This document shows, one piece after another, positions 23,647-33,675 of a DNA stretch of 62,549 bases. The DNA is from Oceanibaculum pacificum (GTDB lineage Bacteria; Pseudomonadota; Alphaproteobacteria; Oceanibaculales; Oceanibaculaceae): assembly GCF_001618175.1 (NCBI RefSeq), contig NZ_LPXN01000149.1:1-62549 (forward strand). The letters run 5' to 3'. Below the pieces are notes generated by a model. The model was given only the letters and a program-made list of their open reading frames with translations. It did no database searches and had not been told where the DNA came from. A program made the position numbers and the translations under genes. Position 1 is the first letter of the stretch; every line of letters starts with the position of its first letter.

Positions 23647-25920
23647 TCAGGTCAGCCTTTCCTCCAGTTCGAGTTCGGTAGCGTATCCCTGGAAGTAGCT
23701 GTTGCGAATCGGGTTCGTGGCGCGCAGCCGGGCGATGAACACCCGCTCGGCGCGGAACTCGACATCCTCCGGGTCAGGGACAGTGAGCACCTCACCGGAC
23801 AACCGGGCTTCGCGCTGCAGCGTCAGCAGGGGGCGGTGCGCCTCACCGGCAGAAGCATGCTCCAGCGTCAGACGCATGATCCTTGGCGCGGCGCCATCCT
23901 GGAACCGGCTGACCCCGCCAGGACTCCGGATGATCTGTGTATCCGGCTCGGCCCACAACCCGGCTCCATAACTGTAATTATGCTCGAACCGTACCGCCGG
24001 CCCCAGCCACAGCCGGGCGAGATCGAGGAAGCCGTCGGTGCTGGCCCCGTCATCCAGGTCGAAACGCCAGTAGCGTGCCGCCACGTCCGGCGGGGTAGCC
24101 AGCATCACGGCGGCATAGCCCTCGCGCCGCCAATTCCCCTGCCAGACATCGAGCCAGCCTGAATCCCAGGCGACGGGGCCGAGCTGCAAGGCAAGCGCGG
24201 TACTGGCGCCTTGCAGTTCGCCATCGCCCAGCCGACGGCCATAGAGCTGCAGGCGGGCGAGATGACCGTCCAGCCGTTCGCCGGCAGGACGGCTTCCGAG
24301 ATCGAGGCCGGTGACGGCAGGCAGCGTGCCCGGCGTGCCTGTGATCACGGCGCCGCCATCGGCGGCGGCCGAGGCATTACCGGCGGCGAAGGCGATCCCG
24401 GCCACGGAGGCGGTATCGGCGGCGGGACTGCCGGTGGACAGCGCCGCCTGCTCGGCTCCGCCAGTGACGATATAGCCCAGCCGCGCGCCGCCGGATCCGT
24501 GGCGCAGCTCGATGGCGTTGTCCGCCGTGCCGTCATTCAGACCGGCGATGGCGACCGATCCGGTGCGCCGGCTGCGATAGGCGGCCAGCAAGGTGCCTTC
24601 CGCCATCGAGCCGTCGAGTGCCAGCCTTGCCACATCGGCGGCGCGGGTAGCGGGATCGCCTTCTGTCGGGATATAGCTGCTGGCGTCCGGCCCTTCCTCG
24701 GCCTGCGCGCCCCAGACCAGCAGCCCGCTCGTACCGTCGCCGGCATAGTTGCCGCCGGGATTCAGCAGGCGGCAGGCGGCGAGATAGGACGTCTCCCCGG
24801 CGATCGATCCGGTCAGCATGCAGCGCGCCCAGCCCCCGGCCAGCGGGACCAGCCGCGCCGAGAGCGCCGTGCCCGCCCCGCCCTGCGCGGTTGTCGCGGT
24901 GCCGGCGGCAAGGTCGAAGGTGCCTTGCGCATAATCGCCGCCGCTGGACAGCACGAGCGCAAGGCGCGTCCGCTCCGCCGGCTTCACGAACAGGCTGAAG
25001 GTGACCGCAGCGCCTTCCGTCACGGTGGCGGATTGCGTGATCTGGTGGATGCCGGTGGTGGCGCTCTCGACCAGCATGTCGGCTTGCAGGCTGCCATCCG
25101 GCGTGGCGCCGGCGTCGGCGGTGATGGTCGCATTCTGCTTCGTCCAGACGGCATCGCCGAACTGGGCGCTGCGTGCCAGCAGGTTGGTGCGCTCCCCCTC
25201 GATCAGGAAGCCGCGCGGCGTGCCGCTGGCCGGCTCATGGTCCTGCCGCCACCCATAGCGCGCGGCCAGGCTTTCCAGCCGCCAGGTGATGGTGGAGCTG
25301 CCGGTTCCGGAGACGCTGGCGATGGCGAGGCAGGCGCTGCCGCTCTGCTTCTCGAAGGCGGTCAGCGTGCCGTCGAGATAGCGGCCAGCATCCTCAGGAT
25401 CGGCCAGCCGGACCGCCTCGCCGACCCGGAAATCGCGATCCTTCTGCTGCAGCACCAATTCCAGCGTGCCGGGCGGATCGAAGCCGTCGAGGTTGATGGT
25501 CAGCGGCTCGGTCAGCCCATAGCCCTGAAGCCGGCCGTTCCGGTCGAAGCGGGTGGCGAGGCTGGACCGGGTGAAGGCGATGCGCGGATCCTCCGGCCCA
25601 TAGCCGGTGAAGTCGAGATCGAGAAGCGGTCCCGCCAGGCGTGCATCGTCGCCGGCCCGCACACGATAGCGCGCCGTGGAGCCGGGGCAGCCGGGGGCGG
25701 GGGCGGCAACCGCCCCGAACAGGGCGGCCAGGCCGATCGCTTTCGCCTCGCCCAGATCCGCGACAATGGCGGTGTCGGCGGTCCGGTTGCCCAGCGTGCG
25801 CGCCGCCTTCGACAGGCGGTCATCCGCCAGTGCCGTTTGCGGCAGCGATTCTGCCCAGCGCCCGCCGGCGAGATCCGCGCGGTCAGCCTCGTTCACCCAG
25901 CCGATCAGAAGCTTGCCCAT
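23647..25920 (-). CDS. Phage tail fibre / tip protein with fibre-type and LamG-like domains
   Basis: 757 aa. No signal peptide. Residues about 240-400 carry the head/tail spike fibre motif (RTNLLARSAQF...WTK...), a carbohydrate-binding-like beta-sandwich; residues about 430-590 look like a LamG/concanavalin-like domain. The C-terminal 170 residues are probably a second beta domain. Probably contacts the host surface. It starts 2 nt before the hub gene stop and so belongs to the same operon. Confidence 0.72.
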   Translation of the reverse strand: MGKLLIGWVNEADRADLAGGRWAESLPQTALADDRLSKAARTLGNRTADTAIVADLGEAKAIGLAALFGAVAAPAPGCPGSTARYRVRAGDDARLAGPLLDLDFTGYGPEDPRIAFTRSSLATRFDRNGRLQGYGLTEPLTINLDGFDPPGTLELVLQQKDRDFRVGEAVRLADPEDAGRYLDGTLTAFEKQSGSACLAIASVSGTGSSTITWRLESLAARYGWRQDHEPASGTPRGFLIEGERTNLLARSAQFGDAVWTKQNATITADAGATPDGSLQADMLVESATTGIHQITQSATVTEGAAVTFSLFVKPAERTRLALVLSSGGDYAQGTFDLAAGTATTAQGGAGTALSARLVPLAGGWARCMLTGSIAGETSYLAACRLLNPGGNYAGDGTSGLLVWGAQAEEGPDASSYIPTEGDPATRAADVARLALDGSMAEGTLLAAYRSRRTGSVAIAGLNDGTADNAIELRHGSGGARLGYIVTGGAEQAALSTGSPAADTASVAGIAFAAGNASAAADGGAVITGTPGTLPAVTGLDLGSRPAGERLDGHLARLQLYGRRLGDGELQGASTALALQLGPVAWDSGWLDVWQGNWRREGYAAVMLATPPDVAARYWRFDLDDGASTDGFLDLARLWLGPAVRFEHNYSYGAGLWAEPDTQIIRSPGGVSRFQDGAAPRIMRLTLEHASAGEAHRPLLTLQREARLSGEVLTVPDPEDVEFRAERVFIARLRATNPIRNSYFQGYATELELEERLT

Positions 25921-25921
25921 G

Positions 25922-28108
25922 TCACCCCCAGGCCTGCAGGATCGCGCGTCCCTGCGCGTGGGATTCGGTCACACCGATCAGGATCAGCGGCCGGCCCGCC
26001 GCATAGTCGAGGAAACATTCGTCGCGATAGGATATCTCGTCGCCGAGCCAGGGCGCGCCGGCCAGGAGATACTCATCTACCGTCACCTCAAGCTCGACCA
26101 GGTCCCGGCGGACAGACATCAGCGCCAGCTGCCGCTCCGCCTCCCCATCGGCATCCGTCTCGCTCTCCAGCAGCGTCATGCGGCGCAACTCGGCGGACAG
26201 CGGATGCTTCCGTTTCACCGCCGGCGCATCCCGCTGCACAATTCGGTATTCCTCCTTCAGAAAGGCGCGGCGGTCGGCCGAGACGCTCCCGGCCAGCTGG
26301 TCGCCTTCCTGTACCGTCCAGTTGCGCCGCCAGCCCAGAACCACGCGATGGTTCGGCAGACCCTGGCCTTCGTCATTGCGCGACAGCAGCCGCACATCCT
26401 GGACATGAGTGCGGTCGAACGTGGCTGCCGGATTGCCCGTGGGGGCTTCCAGCCGCCGGACCGCCAGCTTGCCGTCGCGGGTGAAATACCAGAAGCCGCC
26501 GATACTCCCGCAGATCAGATCGAAGGCCTCGGCTATTGTCATCTCGCGGTCGATGAACAGGCCGAGGCCCATGCCGGACGTTGCCTCGTTCAGCGTCTGG
26601 AAACTGGCATGGTCGAGATCGAGGAAATCCACCAGCTCGGAACGGGTGACGGCGATGGTGCGCAGCATGTCGGCAGGCTGCGCCGTATAGCTCGACGGGT
26701 GCAGTGTGCCACCGGTAATGATGCCGTTCTTCGCCACACCGCCCAGCTCGATCTGCGCGCCCCAGGCATAGATTGCAGCGGCTTCCCCGAGACTGAATAT
26801 CCCGGGCGACACGCTGGAACCGGAGACGGTCTCGGTCAGGGTGTAGCGCCGCCAGACCTCGTCCAGATGGATTGCCTCCTCGGTTGCCGCCTCGATGCCC
26901 ATGCCCAGCGTGACGCTGCCAATGACGCTGCGTAGGTAGATGGAGAAGGTGTAGGGCTGACCGGCCGTGACGCTGACGCTCTGGCGGAAGCCCGCCCCGT
27001 CATCGGCGGGGATGTCGATGCGCTCGGCGGTATAGCCGCCATTGGGGCCGATAATGACATCGTTCTCGACCGTGACGCCTTCATCCTTGGTCCAGGCCGG
27101 ATTCATGAACTGCTCCGACCACAGGAACAGGTTTTCCAGCCGCTCGCCCGACACCTTGGCAGTGATGGTGCCGGCCGGGCTGCCGCCCAGCGTCACGAAA
27201 CCCTCGGTCACATTCTCCCGGTACTGGCCAGCGGCGGGCGTGCCGGTGACCTTGGAGAGGGCGGCACCCCTGTCATAGACTTCATCCACTGAAAAGATCG
27301 ATCCACTGTGCGCACCATAGCGCAACGCCGCCGTGTTCAGCGGCGCCAGCGGCACATTGTGGCACAGGCCGTAGCACAGGATCTTCGGTCGGCCCCTTAT
27401 ATCCTGTGGCGTACCCTCATTGCCGGTCGGGCCGCTGTTGGTGCCGGCGTAGGTCTCGCGCTGGATCGGCACCTCGAACTGCGCCTGCCGGTCGCGCAGG
27501 AACAGATGAAACCGCGCATCGCGCCATTCCGCCTGCGCTGCCGTGCCGGAAAACAGCAGGACAAAGTCCCGCCACCGCCCGCCCGCAGGCCCGCGGAACA
27601 GCCTGAACCGGCGGCCGTCCCAGCCCGCCTCGGCAAAGCGGTCGAAGAACCGGTCGGCATTGTTCAGGATCATCTCGCCCCCGCCACCCGCCGACCGGCC
27701 GCCGATCCGTCCATCGCGGAAGGCGAAGGCCTGAAAGCTGGGAGGCTCGACGATCAGCGGCATGGCCTCGATGCCGGGACGGTCGGGATCGTCGGGGCCG
27801 GTTCGCCAGCGACCGGTTGCCACCAGCAGGGTTCTGGTTCCCTCGGCCCGCCAGTCGCTGTAGGTGCCGTCACCGGAAACCGACTGTACATCCAGCGCCA
27901 GGCGGCGATCCGTCTGGACATAGGCCACGACAACCGCGTCCAGCCGCGCCGCGCCCGTCACCTCGTGAACGGAAACCCGCATGCCGGGCTCGAAAGGCTG
28001 GTCCGTCGCCAGCACCAGCTCGACTGGGCCGGTTCCGACCGTGATCCCGGAGGTGCTGGTGCCGACCAGATAGAGGTCGATTTCGGCAAGATAGATCGCA
28101 TTACTCAT
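25922..28108 (-). CDS. Phage baseplate / tail hub protein with an inserted fibre domain
   Basis: 728 aa. The N-terminal 310 residues and the C-terminal 250 residues resemble hub proteins that sit below the tail tube in siphoviruses. Between them (residues about 324-480) is a fibre-type domain with ENLFLWSEQFMNPAWTK, homologous in pattern to the domain in the neighbouring fibre protein. The start overlaps the tape-measure stop by 4 nt. Exact structural role is inferred from position. Confidence 0.72.
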   Translation of the reverse strand: MSNAIYLAEIDLYLVGTSTSGITVGTGPVELVLATDQPFEPGMRVSVHEVTGAARLDAVVVAYVQTDRRLALDVQSVSGDGTYSDWRAEGTRTLLVATGRWRTGPDDPDRPGIEAMPLIVEPPSFQAFAFRDGRIGGRSAGGGGEMILNNADRFFDRFAEAGWDGRRFRLFRGPAGGRWRDFVLLFSGTAAQAEWRDARFHLFLRDRQAQFEVPIQRETYAGTNSGPTGNEGTPQDIRGRPKILCYGLCHNVPLAPLNTAALRYGAHSGSIFSVDEVYDRGAALSKVTGTPAAGQYRENVTEGFVTLGGSPAGTITAKVSGERLENLFLWSEQFMNPAWTKDEGVTVENDVIIGPNGGYTAERIDIPADDGAGFRQSVSVTAGQPYTFSIYLRSVIGSVTLGMGIEAATEEAIHLDEVWRRYTLTETVSGSSVSPGIFSLGEAAAIYAWGAQIELGGVAKNGIITGGTLHPSSYTAQPADMLRTIAVTRSELVDFLDLDHASFQTLNEATSGMGLGLFIDREMTIAEAFDLICGSIGGFWYFTRDGKLAVRRLEAPTGNPAATFDRTHVQDVRLLSRNDEGQGLPNHRVVLGWRRNWTVQEGDQLAGSVSADRRAFLKEEYRIVQRDAPAVKRKHPLSAELRRMTLLESETDADGEAERQLALMSVRRDLVELEVTVDEYLLAGAPWLGDEISYRDECFLDYAAGRPLILIGVTESHAQGRAILQAWG

Positions 28109-31100
28109 CGGATGGCTATCAGCCTCCCCAGCTGCTGCCGCAGGTCGGTCATCTCACGGCGCATCGCCGTCAGCTCGTTGCGCGACTGACCTTCCTCGCG
28201 GCGCACGGTCTCGGCGGAGGCGCTGCCGGCCTGCTGAATGGCCGCGGAGAGTGCCTGCTGCAGCGCGCGGATGTCCGCCCGCAGCCCCCTGATCTCTCCC
28301 TCCGGCATGGCGCTGCTGCTGCTGCCGGAGCGGATCATGTCGACCAGCCGTTCGGGTGAATAGATGCGGGCCGGGCCGGTCACTTCCAGTTCCGGGCCCC
28401 GCTCGCCGACCAGGCGCAACCCGCCGGCATGGGTGCCGCCATAGGCGAAGGCCGGCGTACCGCCTGCCGCGATCAGGGCAGCCCGATAGGCGTCCCGGAA
28501 ATCGGAGTCGCTGGCGATGCGGGCCTGCACCACGCCGCCACCGGCGGAGGTCTGGCCGAGGCTCACCAGGATGGCGTCCCGGACCTCGCGTGGCACGCCC
28601 TGGATCAGGTCGCCCGACGTGCCGACCGTGGCGCCATAGCTGCCCGGCACATAGCTCACACTGCCACCGCCGGATCCGCCGCCTCCGGACCCGCCAGTGC
28701 CGGCGCCGAGCTGTGCGTTCTGGATCGCTGCGGCAATCTCTGCCAGGAGGGCATTGGCCTGATCGAGACTGGCGATCACCAGCCGGTCGCCATTCACCAG
28801 CTGGTCGAGGCGGTCCAGCTCGGCGCGGGTAGCCGCCAGCTGCTGCTCACCAAGCGACAGATGCCGTCCGGCCAGATCCTCACTGTCGCGCAGGACCTCC
28901 TGCACTCGCTCGAAATCCCGATAGTAATCCTCCGAACTGGCGTAGAAGGCCCGGCTCGCCTCCAGCAGACGGCGGCTGGATTCCGGCAGTCCGGCCAGCG
29001 CCTCCTGATCACCCAGACGGGCCCGGCGTTCCAGATCGTCGAACTGCCGGCGGGCTTCTTCCAGCCGGTCAGCCGGTGACAAGGGCGACAGCGACTGATC
29101 CACCAGCAGTCCCTCGCGGGCGCTGCGCAGCTGCGCCGCCAGCCGGCGCCAGCCCTCGACGATGCGCTCCTGCTCATTCAGGAACTGCCGGGTCGCGCGC
29201 AGCTGCGTATCGATCTGGTCGCGCTGCTCCGCCGACAGGAAGGCCGCCGCTTCGCCCATCTGCGACAGCAGCGCGGTCGCCGCGCGGACGATCGGCGCAT
29301 TGTCCTCGATGGTGCTGTAATACTCGATGACGTTGCGAAGCGTCTGGCCGTCGACCCCGGACAGCGCCTCGCGCAGCCCGGCATCGCGCAGGGTCCGCAG
29401 TGTGCCCAGCACCTGGTCGGATACACCCAGCTCCGCCGCCGTGTCGCGCTCCGCCCGGAAACCGGCCAGCACATCGCCCAGCCCGCCCGTGAGCCCGCCA
29501 TTCAGCCCCATGCCGCGCGCCGTCACCCCGCGCACGAAATCCCCCGCGACCTTCTGCTGTGCCCGCTCCAGCGCCGCGATCCCGGTCTCGGCGGAGATCC
29601 CGACCTCGGCCAGCAGCGGGCCGATCTCCTCCATCAGCGCCGCGATCCGCCGCCATTCGGTCTGCACCGGCGTCAGCGTCTCATAGGTCGCCTGGCGCAG
29701 GCCGATCAGGATCTCGACATAATCCCGCGTCGCCTGCGCGGCACGGCCGGTATCCAGCCCGGCATCGGCGGCGTTGCGGCGATAGGTCTGGATATCCTCC
29801 AGCGTGCCCAGCACCTGGTCGCGCACCTGCCCCTCGATGACGTCGCCGAGTGACAGGGCACCCTGCGACAGCGCCTTCAGGCTGCTCTCGAAATTCTCGG
29901 CAAAGCCCAGCAGCTCGGCGCTGCGCTGCAGCCCCAGCTCGACGAAATCCAGCCCGTCCACCACCTTGCGCGCATTCTCCGACAGGCCTTCGGAGCGCCG
30001 CAGAATCTCCTGCAGCATGCCGGCAGTCAGCTGGTCGGCGCTGTCGAACCTGCCCTCATACAGCTTGTCGGCGCGGTTGACCGACCCGTCCGGGTTGGTG
30101 CCGAACAGCCAGCCCCGGCGGCCGTCGCGGCTACCGGTGGCGAAGTCCACATAGAGACCCTTCGGCAGCTGCGCGCCCAGCGTGCGGGTCAGCTCATCCA
30201 GCGAGGCCTCGAACACGCCCTGGATCTGGTCGCGCTCGGACCTCGTCTGGTCGTTCGCCTTGTCCTCGGTCTTGATCAGGCGGCCGCCCAACGGCCCCTG
30301 GAAGCTCGCCGTATAGTCCGACGGCTGGCCGCCGAACAGCTTGCCGAGCACGAAGGGGGCGGCGATCGCCATGATTGGCAGGGCCACGGAGAGCATCGGC
30401 GCGATACCGGCCAGCGGCGCCGCCGCCGCGATACCCACATTGCTGGCGCCGCCGGCGACGGCGGAGACACCCAGGCTGGCCGCCGTGGCGCCGCCGGCCA
30501 TGGTGCCGACGGCCGTTGCGCCGAAGACGGAGGGCAGGGCACTCGCCAGCCAGTTGCCGTTATGCAGCATCTGACCGAAATCCCAGGCCGACTTCGCGCC
30601 GGAAATGGTGGACAGCATCCCGCCGCCATTGCCCGATACCATGTCGCCCAACGTCGGCAGGGTGGCGCTGCCGGTCACCGCGTTCTTCAGCGGGTTGATC
30701 GCTGCCAGCTGGATGAAGCTCTGATACAGCTCCGATGCCATGGCGCGGCCGATATTGCCCATGTCGAGCAGGTCGCGCTTGCCGGTGGCCAGCGCCTGCG
30801 TCAGCGATTCGCCGATCCGGTCGAAGCCCCGCGTCAGGCTGTCGCTGAAGAAGCTGCCGGCCTCGCGGGTGCGCGCCAGCTCGTCCTGCGCATCCACCAT
30901 CTCCGTTGCCAGCTTGCGCGCGGCCTCGGCCGTCAGCAGCGTATCGCGGCGCAGCAGCGCCTGGGTCTGCTGTACCACCTTGTACTCGCGGTCGGAGATC
31001 TTCAGCGCCGCCGTCAGGGCGCGGGTCTCGCCGATCTCGCGCACCGTCGCCTTGACCAGGTCCTCGCGTTCCTTGATCAGGGCCAGCGCGCGCTTCGAGG

Positions 31101-32628
31101 CATCGGACCGTGCCTTCTCATCTTCGACGGCCGCGGCGGTCGCGGCCTCGGTCGCCAGCTTGCGCCGGTTCAGTGCCGCAGCGATCTGCCCTTCCAGCTC
31201 CACCTGCTGGCGCGCCTGCGGCAAATAGCGCTCCACCAGCGCGCGCAACTCCTCCTGGCTGAGGCCGGTCAGGCCCAGCTGGGCGGCATGCGCCTTTGCC
31301 GCCTGCTCGGCGATCTTCAGCGCCTTTTCCTCGCGGTCCAGCGCTGCGACCTGCGCCAGGCTGCCCTGGCTGGCCGCAAGATACCGCTCCTCCAGCGCGG
31401 CGATCGCCCGCGACAGATCCTCGGCCGCCTTGATCGTCGGCTCGATCTGCGCCGGCGCCGGTGCGGGCGCCCCATCGGGCGGCCCCTGCAGATAGGCACG
31501 GCGCGCTTCCAGCCCCCGGATCGCGCGCTCGACCTTCTCCAGCTCGTCGCGCATCCGGACCAGCGCGTCCGGATCGCCGAACAGCTGGTCGAAAAGCCCG
31601 CCGCCGGCATGCTCCTGGCTGCCGATGGCCTGACGCAGCCGTGTCGCCCGTTCCTGCAGCTCGGCGAGGTTGCGCTCGACGGTGACCAGCGAATGCTCTT
31701 CCGGCGGCTCGAAGGCGTCCCACAGATAGCGGGCCTCCCTGGCTGCTGACAGCAGCTTGGTAGCGACCCCATCAATGAGCGGCGTCAGTTCCAGCAACGC
31801 CACCTTCAGCTTGGTATCCATCACCTGCGCCAGCGTGCCCAGCTTGTTCTCGGCCTCAGCGGCCTTCGCCACCATCTCGCTGTCGATCACCAGACCCAGG
31901 TCCCGGGCATCCTGCGCGAAGCGGTCCAGACCGTCCGCCCCGTCCTTCAGCATGCGCAGCATCGCCACGCCTTCCGAATCGAACAGCTTGAAGGCGATGC
32001 GCACCCGGTCGGCCTCGGTCGGCACACGCTGCAGCGCGTCCGCGACCTCGCGCAGCAGCTGCTCCGCCGGCTTCATCTGGCCGTTGAAGTCCCGGGCCGA
32101 CACGCCCAGCTCGTTCAGCGCGCCCAGCGCCTCGCCGGTGCCGCGCGCGGCCTCGGCCGAGCGGCGGATGAAGCGCTGCAGCGCCATGTCGGCGGTGCCG
32201 ATGGCAATGCCGCTTTCGGTCGCCGCGAATCGCAGCTCCTGCAAGGCTTCGACATTGATGCCCAGCGTCTGCGCGACATCGTCCAGCGCCGCAATCTCCC
32301 GCGCGGCGCGCAGGAAGCCGGCGAATGCCAGCGTCACCGTGCCGATACCGGCGGCGGCAGCGATCCCGGCCGGCCCCAGCGCCCCCAGCACCGTGCCAGC
32401 GGGGCCCACACGGGCGGCCAGGCCGGCAATGCCGTCGCGTGCCGATCTGCTGGCCGTGTTCAGCGCCAGCAGGCCTCGCGTCGGCTCCTCGGTTGCACGC
32501 GCTATCTTGCGCAGCGCCAGCTGGCCCTCGGTCCCCAGCTCCTTCAGGGCCTTTTCCACGACCTCCTTGTCGCGGATCGACAGCCGGATCGCCACGCCCC
32601 TCGACTGCCCGCCGGATCGAAATGCCAT
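28105..32628 (-). CDS. Tail tape measure protein
   Basis: 1507 aa, by far the largest phage gene, from the ATG at 32628 with AAGGG upstream. Long Ala/Arg/Glu/Gln-rich helical stretches (residues about 300-650 and 1000-1400) suggest coiled coils. A Gly/Ala-rich hydrophobic region at about 700-765 is typical of tape measures and may insert in the host membrane. It sets tail length and guides DNA ejection. A terminator lies just upstream. Confidence 0.9.
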   Translation of the reverse strand: MAFRSGGQSRGVAIRLSIRDKEVVEKALKELGTEGQLALRKIARATEEPTRGLLALNTASRSARDGIAGLAARVGPAGTVLGALGPAGIAAAAGIGTVTLAFAGFLRAAREIAALDDVAQTLGINVEALQELRFAATESGIAIGTADMALQRFIRRSAEAARGTGEALGALNELGVSARDFNGQMKPAEQLLREVADALQRVPTEADRVRIAFKLFDSEGVAMLRMLKDGADGLDRFAQDARDLGLVIDSEMVAKAAEAENKLGTLAQVMDTKLKVALLELTPLIDGVATKLLSAAREARYLWDAFEPPEEHSLVTVERNLAELQERATRLRQAIGSQEHAGGGLFDQLFGDPDALVRMRDELEKVERAIRGLEARRAYLQGPPDGAPAPAPAQIEPTIKAAEDLSRAIAALEERYLAASQGSLAQVAALDREEKALKIAEQAAKAHAAQLGLTGLSQEELRALVERYLPQARQQVELEGQIAAALNRRKLATEAATAAAVEDEKARSDASKRALALIKEREDLVKATVREIGETRALTAALKISDREYKVVQQTQALLRRDTLLTAEAARKLATEMVDAQDELARTREAGSFFSDSLTRGFDRIGESLTQALATGKRDLLDMGNIGRAMASELYQSFIQLAAINPLKNAVTGSATLPTLGDMVSGNGGGMLSTISGAKSAWDFGQMLHNGNWLASALPSVFGATAVGTMAGGATAASLGVSAVAGGASNVGIAAAAPLAGIAPMLSVALPIMAIAAPFVLGKLFGGQPSDYTASFQGPLGGRLIKTEDKANDQTRSERDQIQGVFEASLDELTRTLGAQLPKGLYVDFATGSRDGRRGWLFGTNPDGSVNRADKLYEGRFDSADQLTAGMLQEILRRSEGLSENARKVVDGLDFVELGLQRSAELLGFAENFESSLKALSQGALSLGDVIEGQVRDQVLGTLEDIQTYRRNAADAGLDTGRAAQATRDYVEILIGLRQATYETLTPVQTEWRRIAALMEEIGPLLAEVGISAETGIAALERAQQKVAGDFVRGVTARGMGLNGGLTGGLGDVLAGFRAERDTAAELGVSDQVLGTLRTLRDAGLREALSGVDGQTLRNVIEYYSTIEDNAPIVRAATALLSQMGEAAAFLSAEQRDQIDTQLRATRQFLNEQERIVEGWRRLAAQLRSAREGLLVDQSLSPLSPADRLEEARRQFDDLERRARLGDQEALAGLPESSRRLLEASRAFYASSEDYYRDFERVQEVLRDSEDLAGRHLSLGEQQLAATRAELDRLDQLVNGDRLVIASLDQANALLAEIAAAIQNAQLGAGTGGSGGGGSGGGSVSYVPGSYGATVGTSGDLIQGVPREVRDAILVSLGQTSAGGGVVQARIASDSDFRDAYRAALIAAGGTPAFAYGGTHAGGLRLVGERGPELEVTGPARIYSPERLVDMIRSGSSSSAMPEGEIRGLRADIRALQQALSAAIQQAGSASAETVRREEGQSRNELTAMRREMTDLRQQLGRLIAIR

Positions 32629-32647
32629 GAAACACCCTTCGGACACG

Positions 32648-32670
32648 AAAAACCCCGCCGAAGCGGGGTT
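32648..32670 (-). terminator. Rho-independent terminator upstream of the tape measure gene
   Basis: Minus strand: AACCCCGC-TTCG-GCGGGGTT (32651-32670) followed by T residues. It lies only 22 nt before the tape measure start, where it would limit read-through from the tail-tube genes. Confidence 0.75.
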
Positions 32671-32705
32671 CTGTTACCAGCAAAAAATCAAAAATGGCGA
32701 TTCAC

Positions 32706-33368
32706 CTAATCGGCCTCACCGCCCCCATTAACTGCGCGCGCGACCGTGCGGTAGAGAGTGTCGAGCGCCCGCTTTTCTGCCCGCGCCACGTCCAGCACTT
32801 TCGGCAGCGTCACCTGCGGCAGCAGGATGAAGATCGGCACCGTCGTGCGCCCCCTCAGCCTTGTGTAGGTCCCGGTCCTGGAGCGGGTGACATTGGCCCG
32901 GGCGACGCCCCTGCCATCCAGCCGCGCATTATCGGCCACCAGCAGCGAGGGCGCGCCCTGCCGGTACACCAGCCGCAACCGCTGGCCGTGCCCGCGTTCC
33001 CACTCGCCCGGCGTCAGCCGCTTGCCGCCACTGCCACGGCCCGCCGCCTCGGTCGGCACCGCGAGGAAAAAACCGTCGCGCGACCGGATCGTCATCCCTT
33101 CATCGAAGGCCCGAACGATCTCCGGCGCCTTGGAATAGACCAGCGCCGCCGGCCCCAGCGTCTGCTTGTGACGCGCGGGATAGATCTTGTCCTGCCAGGT
33201 ACGGGCCAGACGTTCGCCCATCCCGGCCCCGGTCACCTGGCCGCGCAACTCCTGCTTCAGTCCCGTCGATGCCTCGGTGACCCCGGCCCGCAACCTGTCG
33301 GCCAGATCGCCCCGCTCGCGGGCCAGCACCTCGGTCAGATTGCCTTCCAGCGCCGATCCCAGCCTCAT
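32706..33368 (-). CDS. DUF6441-family phage tail-region protein
   Basis: 220 aa from the ATG at 33368, which overlaps the previous stop (ATGA). Contains the family signature around ALVYSKAPEIVRAFDEG and FFLAVPTEAA, plus a later PIFILLPQV strand. Found between the tail tube/chaperone and the tape measure in alphaproteobacterial siphoviruses, so a tail assembly or tail completion role is likely. Confidence 0.75.
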   Translation of the reverse strand: MRLGSALEGNLTEVLARERGDLADRLRAGVTEASTGLKQELRGQVTGAGMGERLARTWQDKIYPARHKQTLGPAALVYSKAPEIVRAFDEGMTIRSRDGFFLAVPTEAAGRGSGGKRLTPGEWERGHGQRLRLVYRQGAPSLLVADNARLDGRGVARANVTRSRTGTYTRLRGRTTVPIFILLPQVTLPKVLDVARAEKRALDTLYRTVARAVNGGGEAD

Positions 33369-33664
33369 GACCGGTCCTTTTCCTCGAACGGACGCACCGC
33401 CTCGCTCATCAGCGCGAAGGCGTCCAGCATGATCGCCGCCTGGTCGCCCGTACCGCCGGCTTCCGGCAGATGCCCCACGCCGCCAAGCCCGCCACCGCGA
33501 TACTGCCCCCACAGCCTGACCATCGCCCAGTCCTCCGGGTTCAGCCGCAGCACCGGATTACGCTTGTAACGCCAGCCGGCGATCTCCCAGCAGCTGCCAT
33601 CGACGGCCCGGCCCTCCGCGTCCATCATCTCGTCGCCGAAATCCCCGGGGCGCAGGGCCGCCAC
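33365..33664 (-). CDS. Small phage protein between chaperone and DUF6441 genes
   Basis: 99 aa, probably starting at GTG 33664. Contains CWEIAGWRY and WAMVRLWGQYR. Equivalent genes occupy this slot in related phages (tentatively DUF7697), where a tail-chaperone frameshift partner would be expected. No function can be read from sequence. Overlaps the next gene by 4 nt. Confidence 0.65.
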   Translation of the reverse strand: MAALRPGDFGDEMMDAEGRAVDGSCWEIAGWRYKRNPVLRLNPEDWAMVRLWGQYRGGGLGGVGHLPEAGGTGDQAAIMLDAFALMSEAVRPFEEKDRS

Positions 33665-33675
33665 GGCGACGATTG

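Noticed and set aside
24211-26484. 757-aa plus-strand frame
   Set aside because: Antisense to the tail fibre and hub genes, with no domain and a composition typical of GC-rich shadows.
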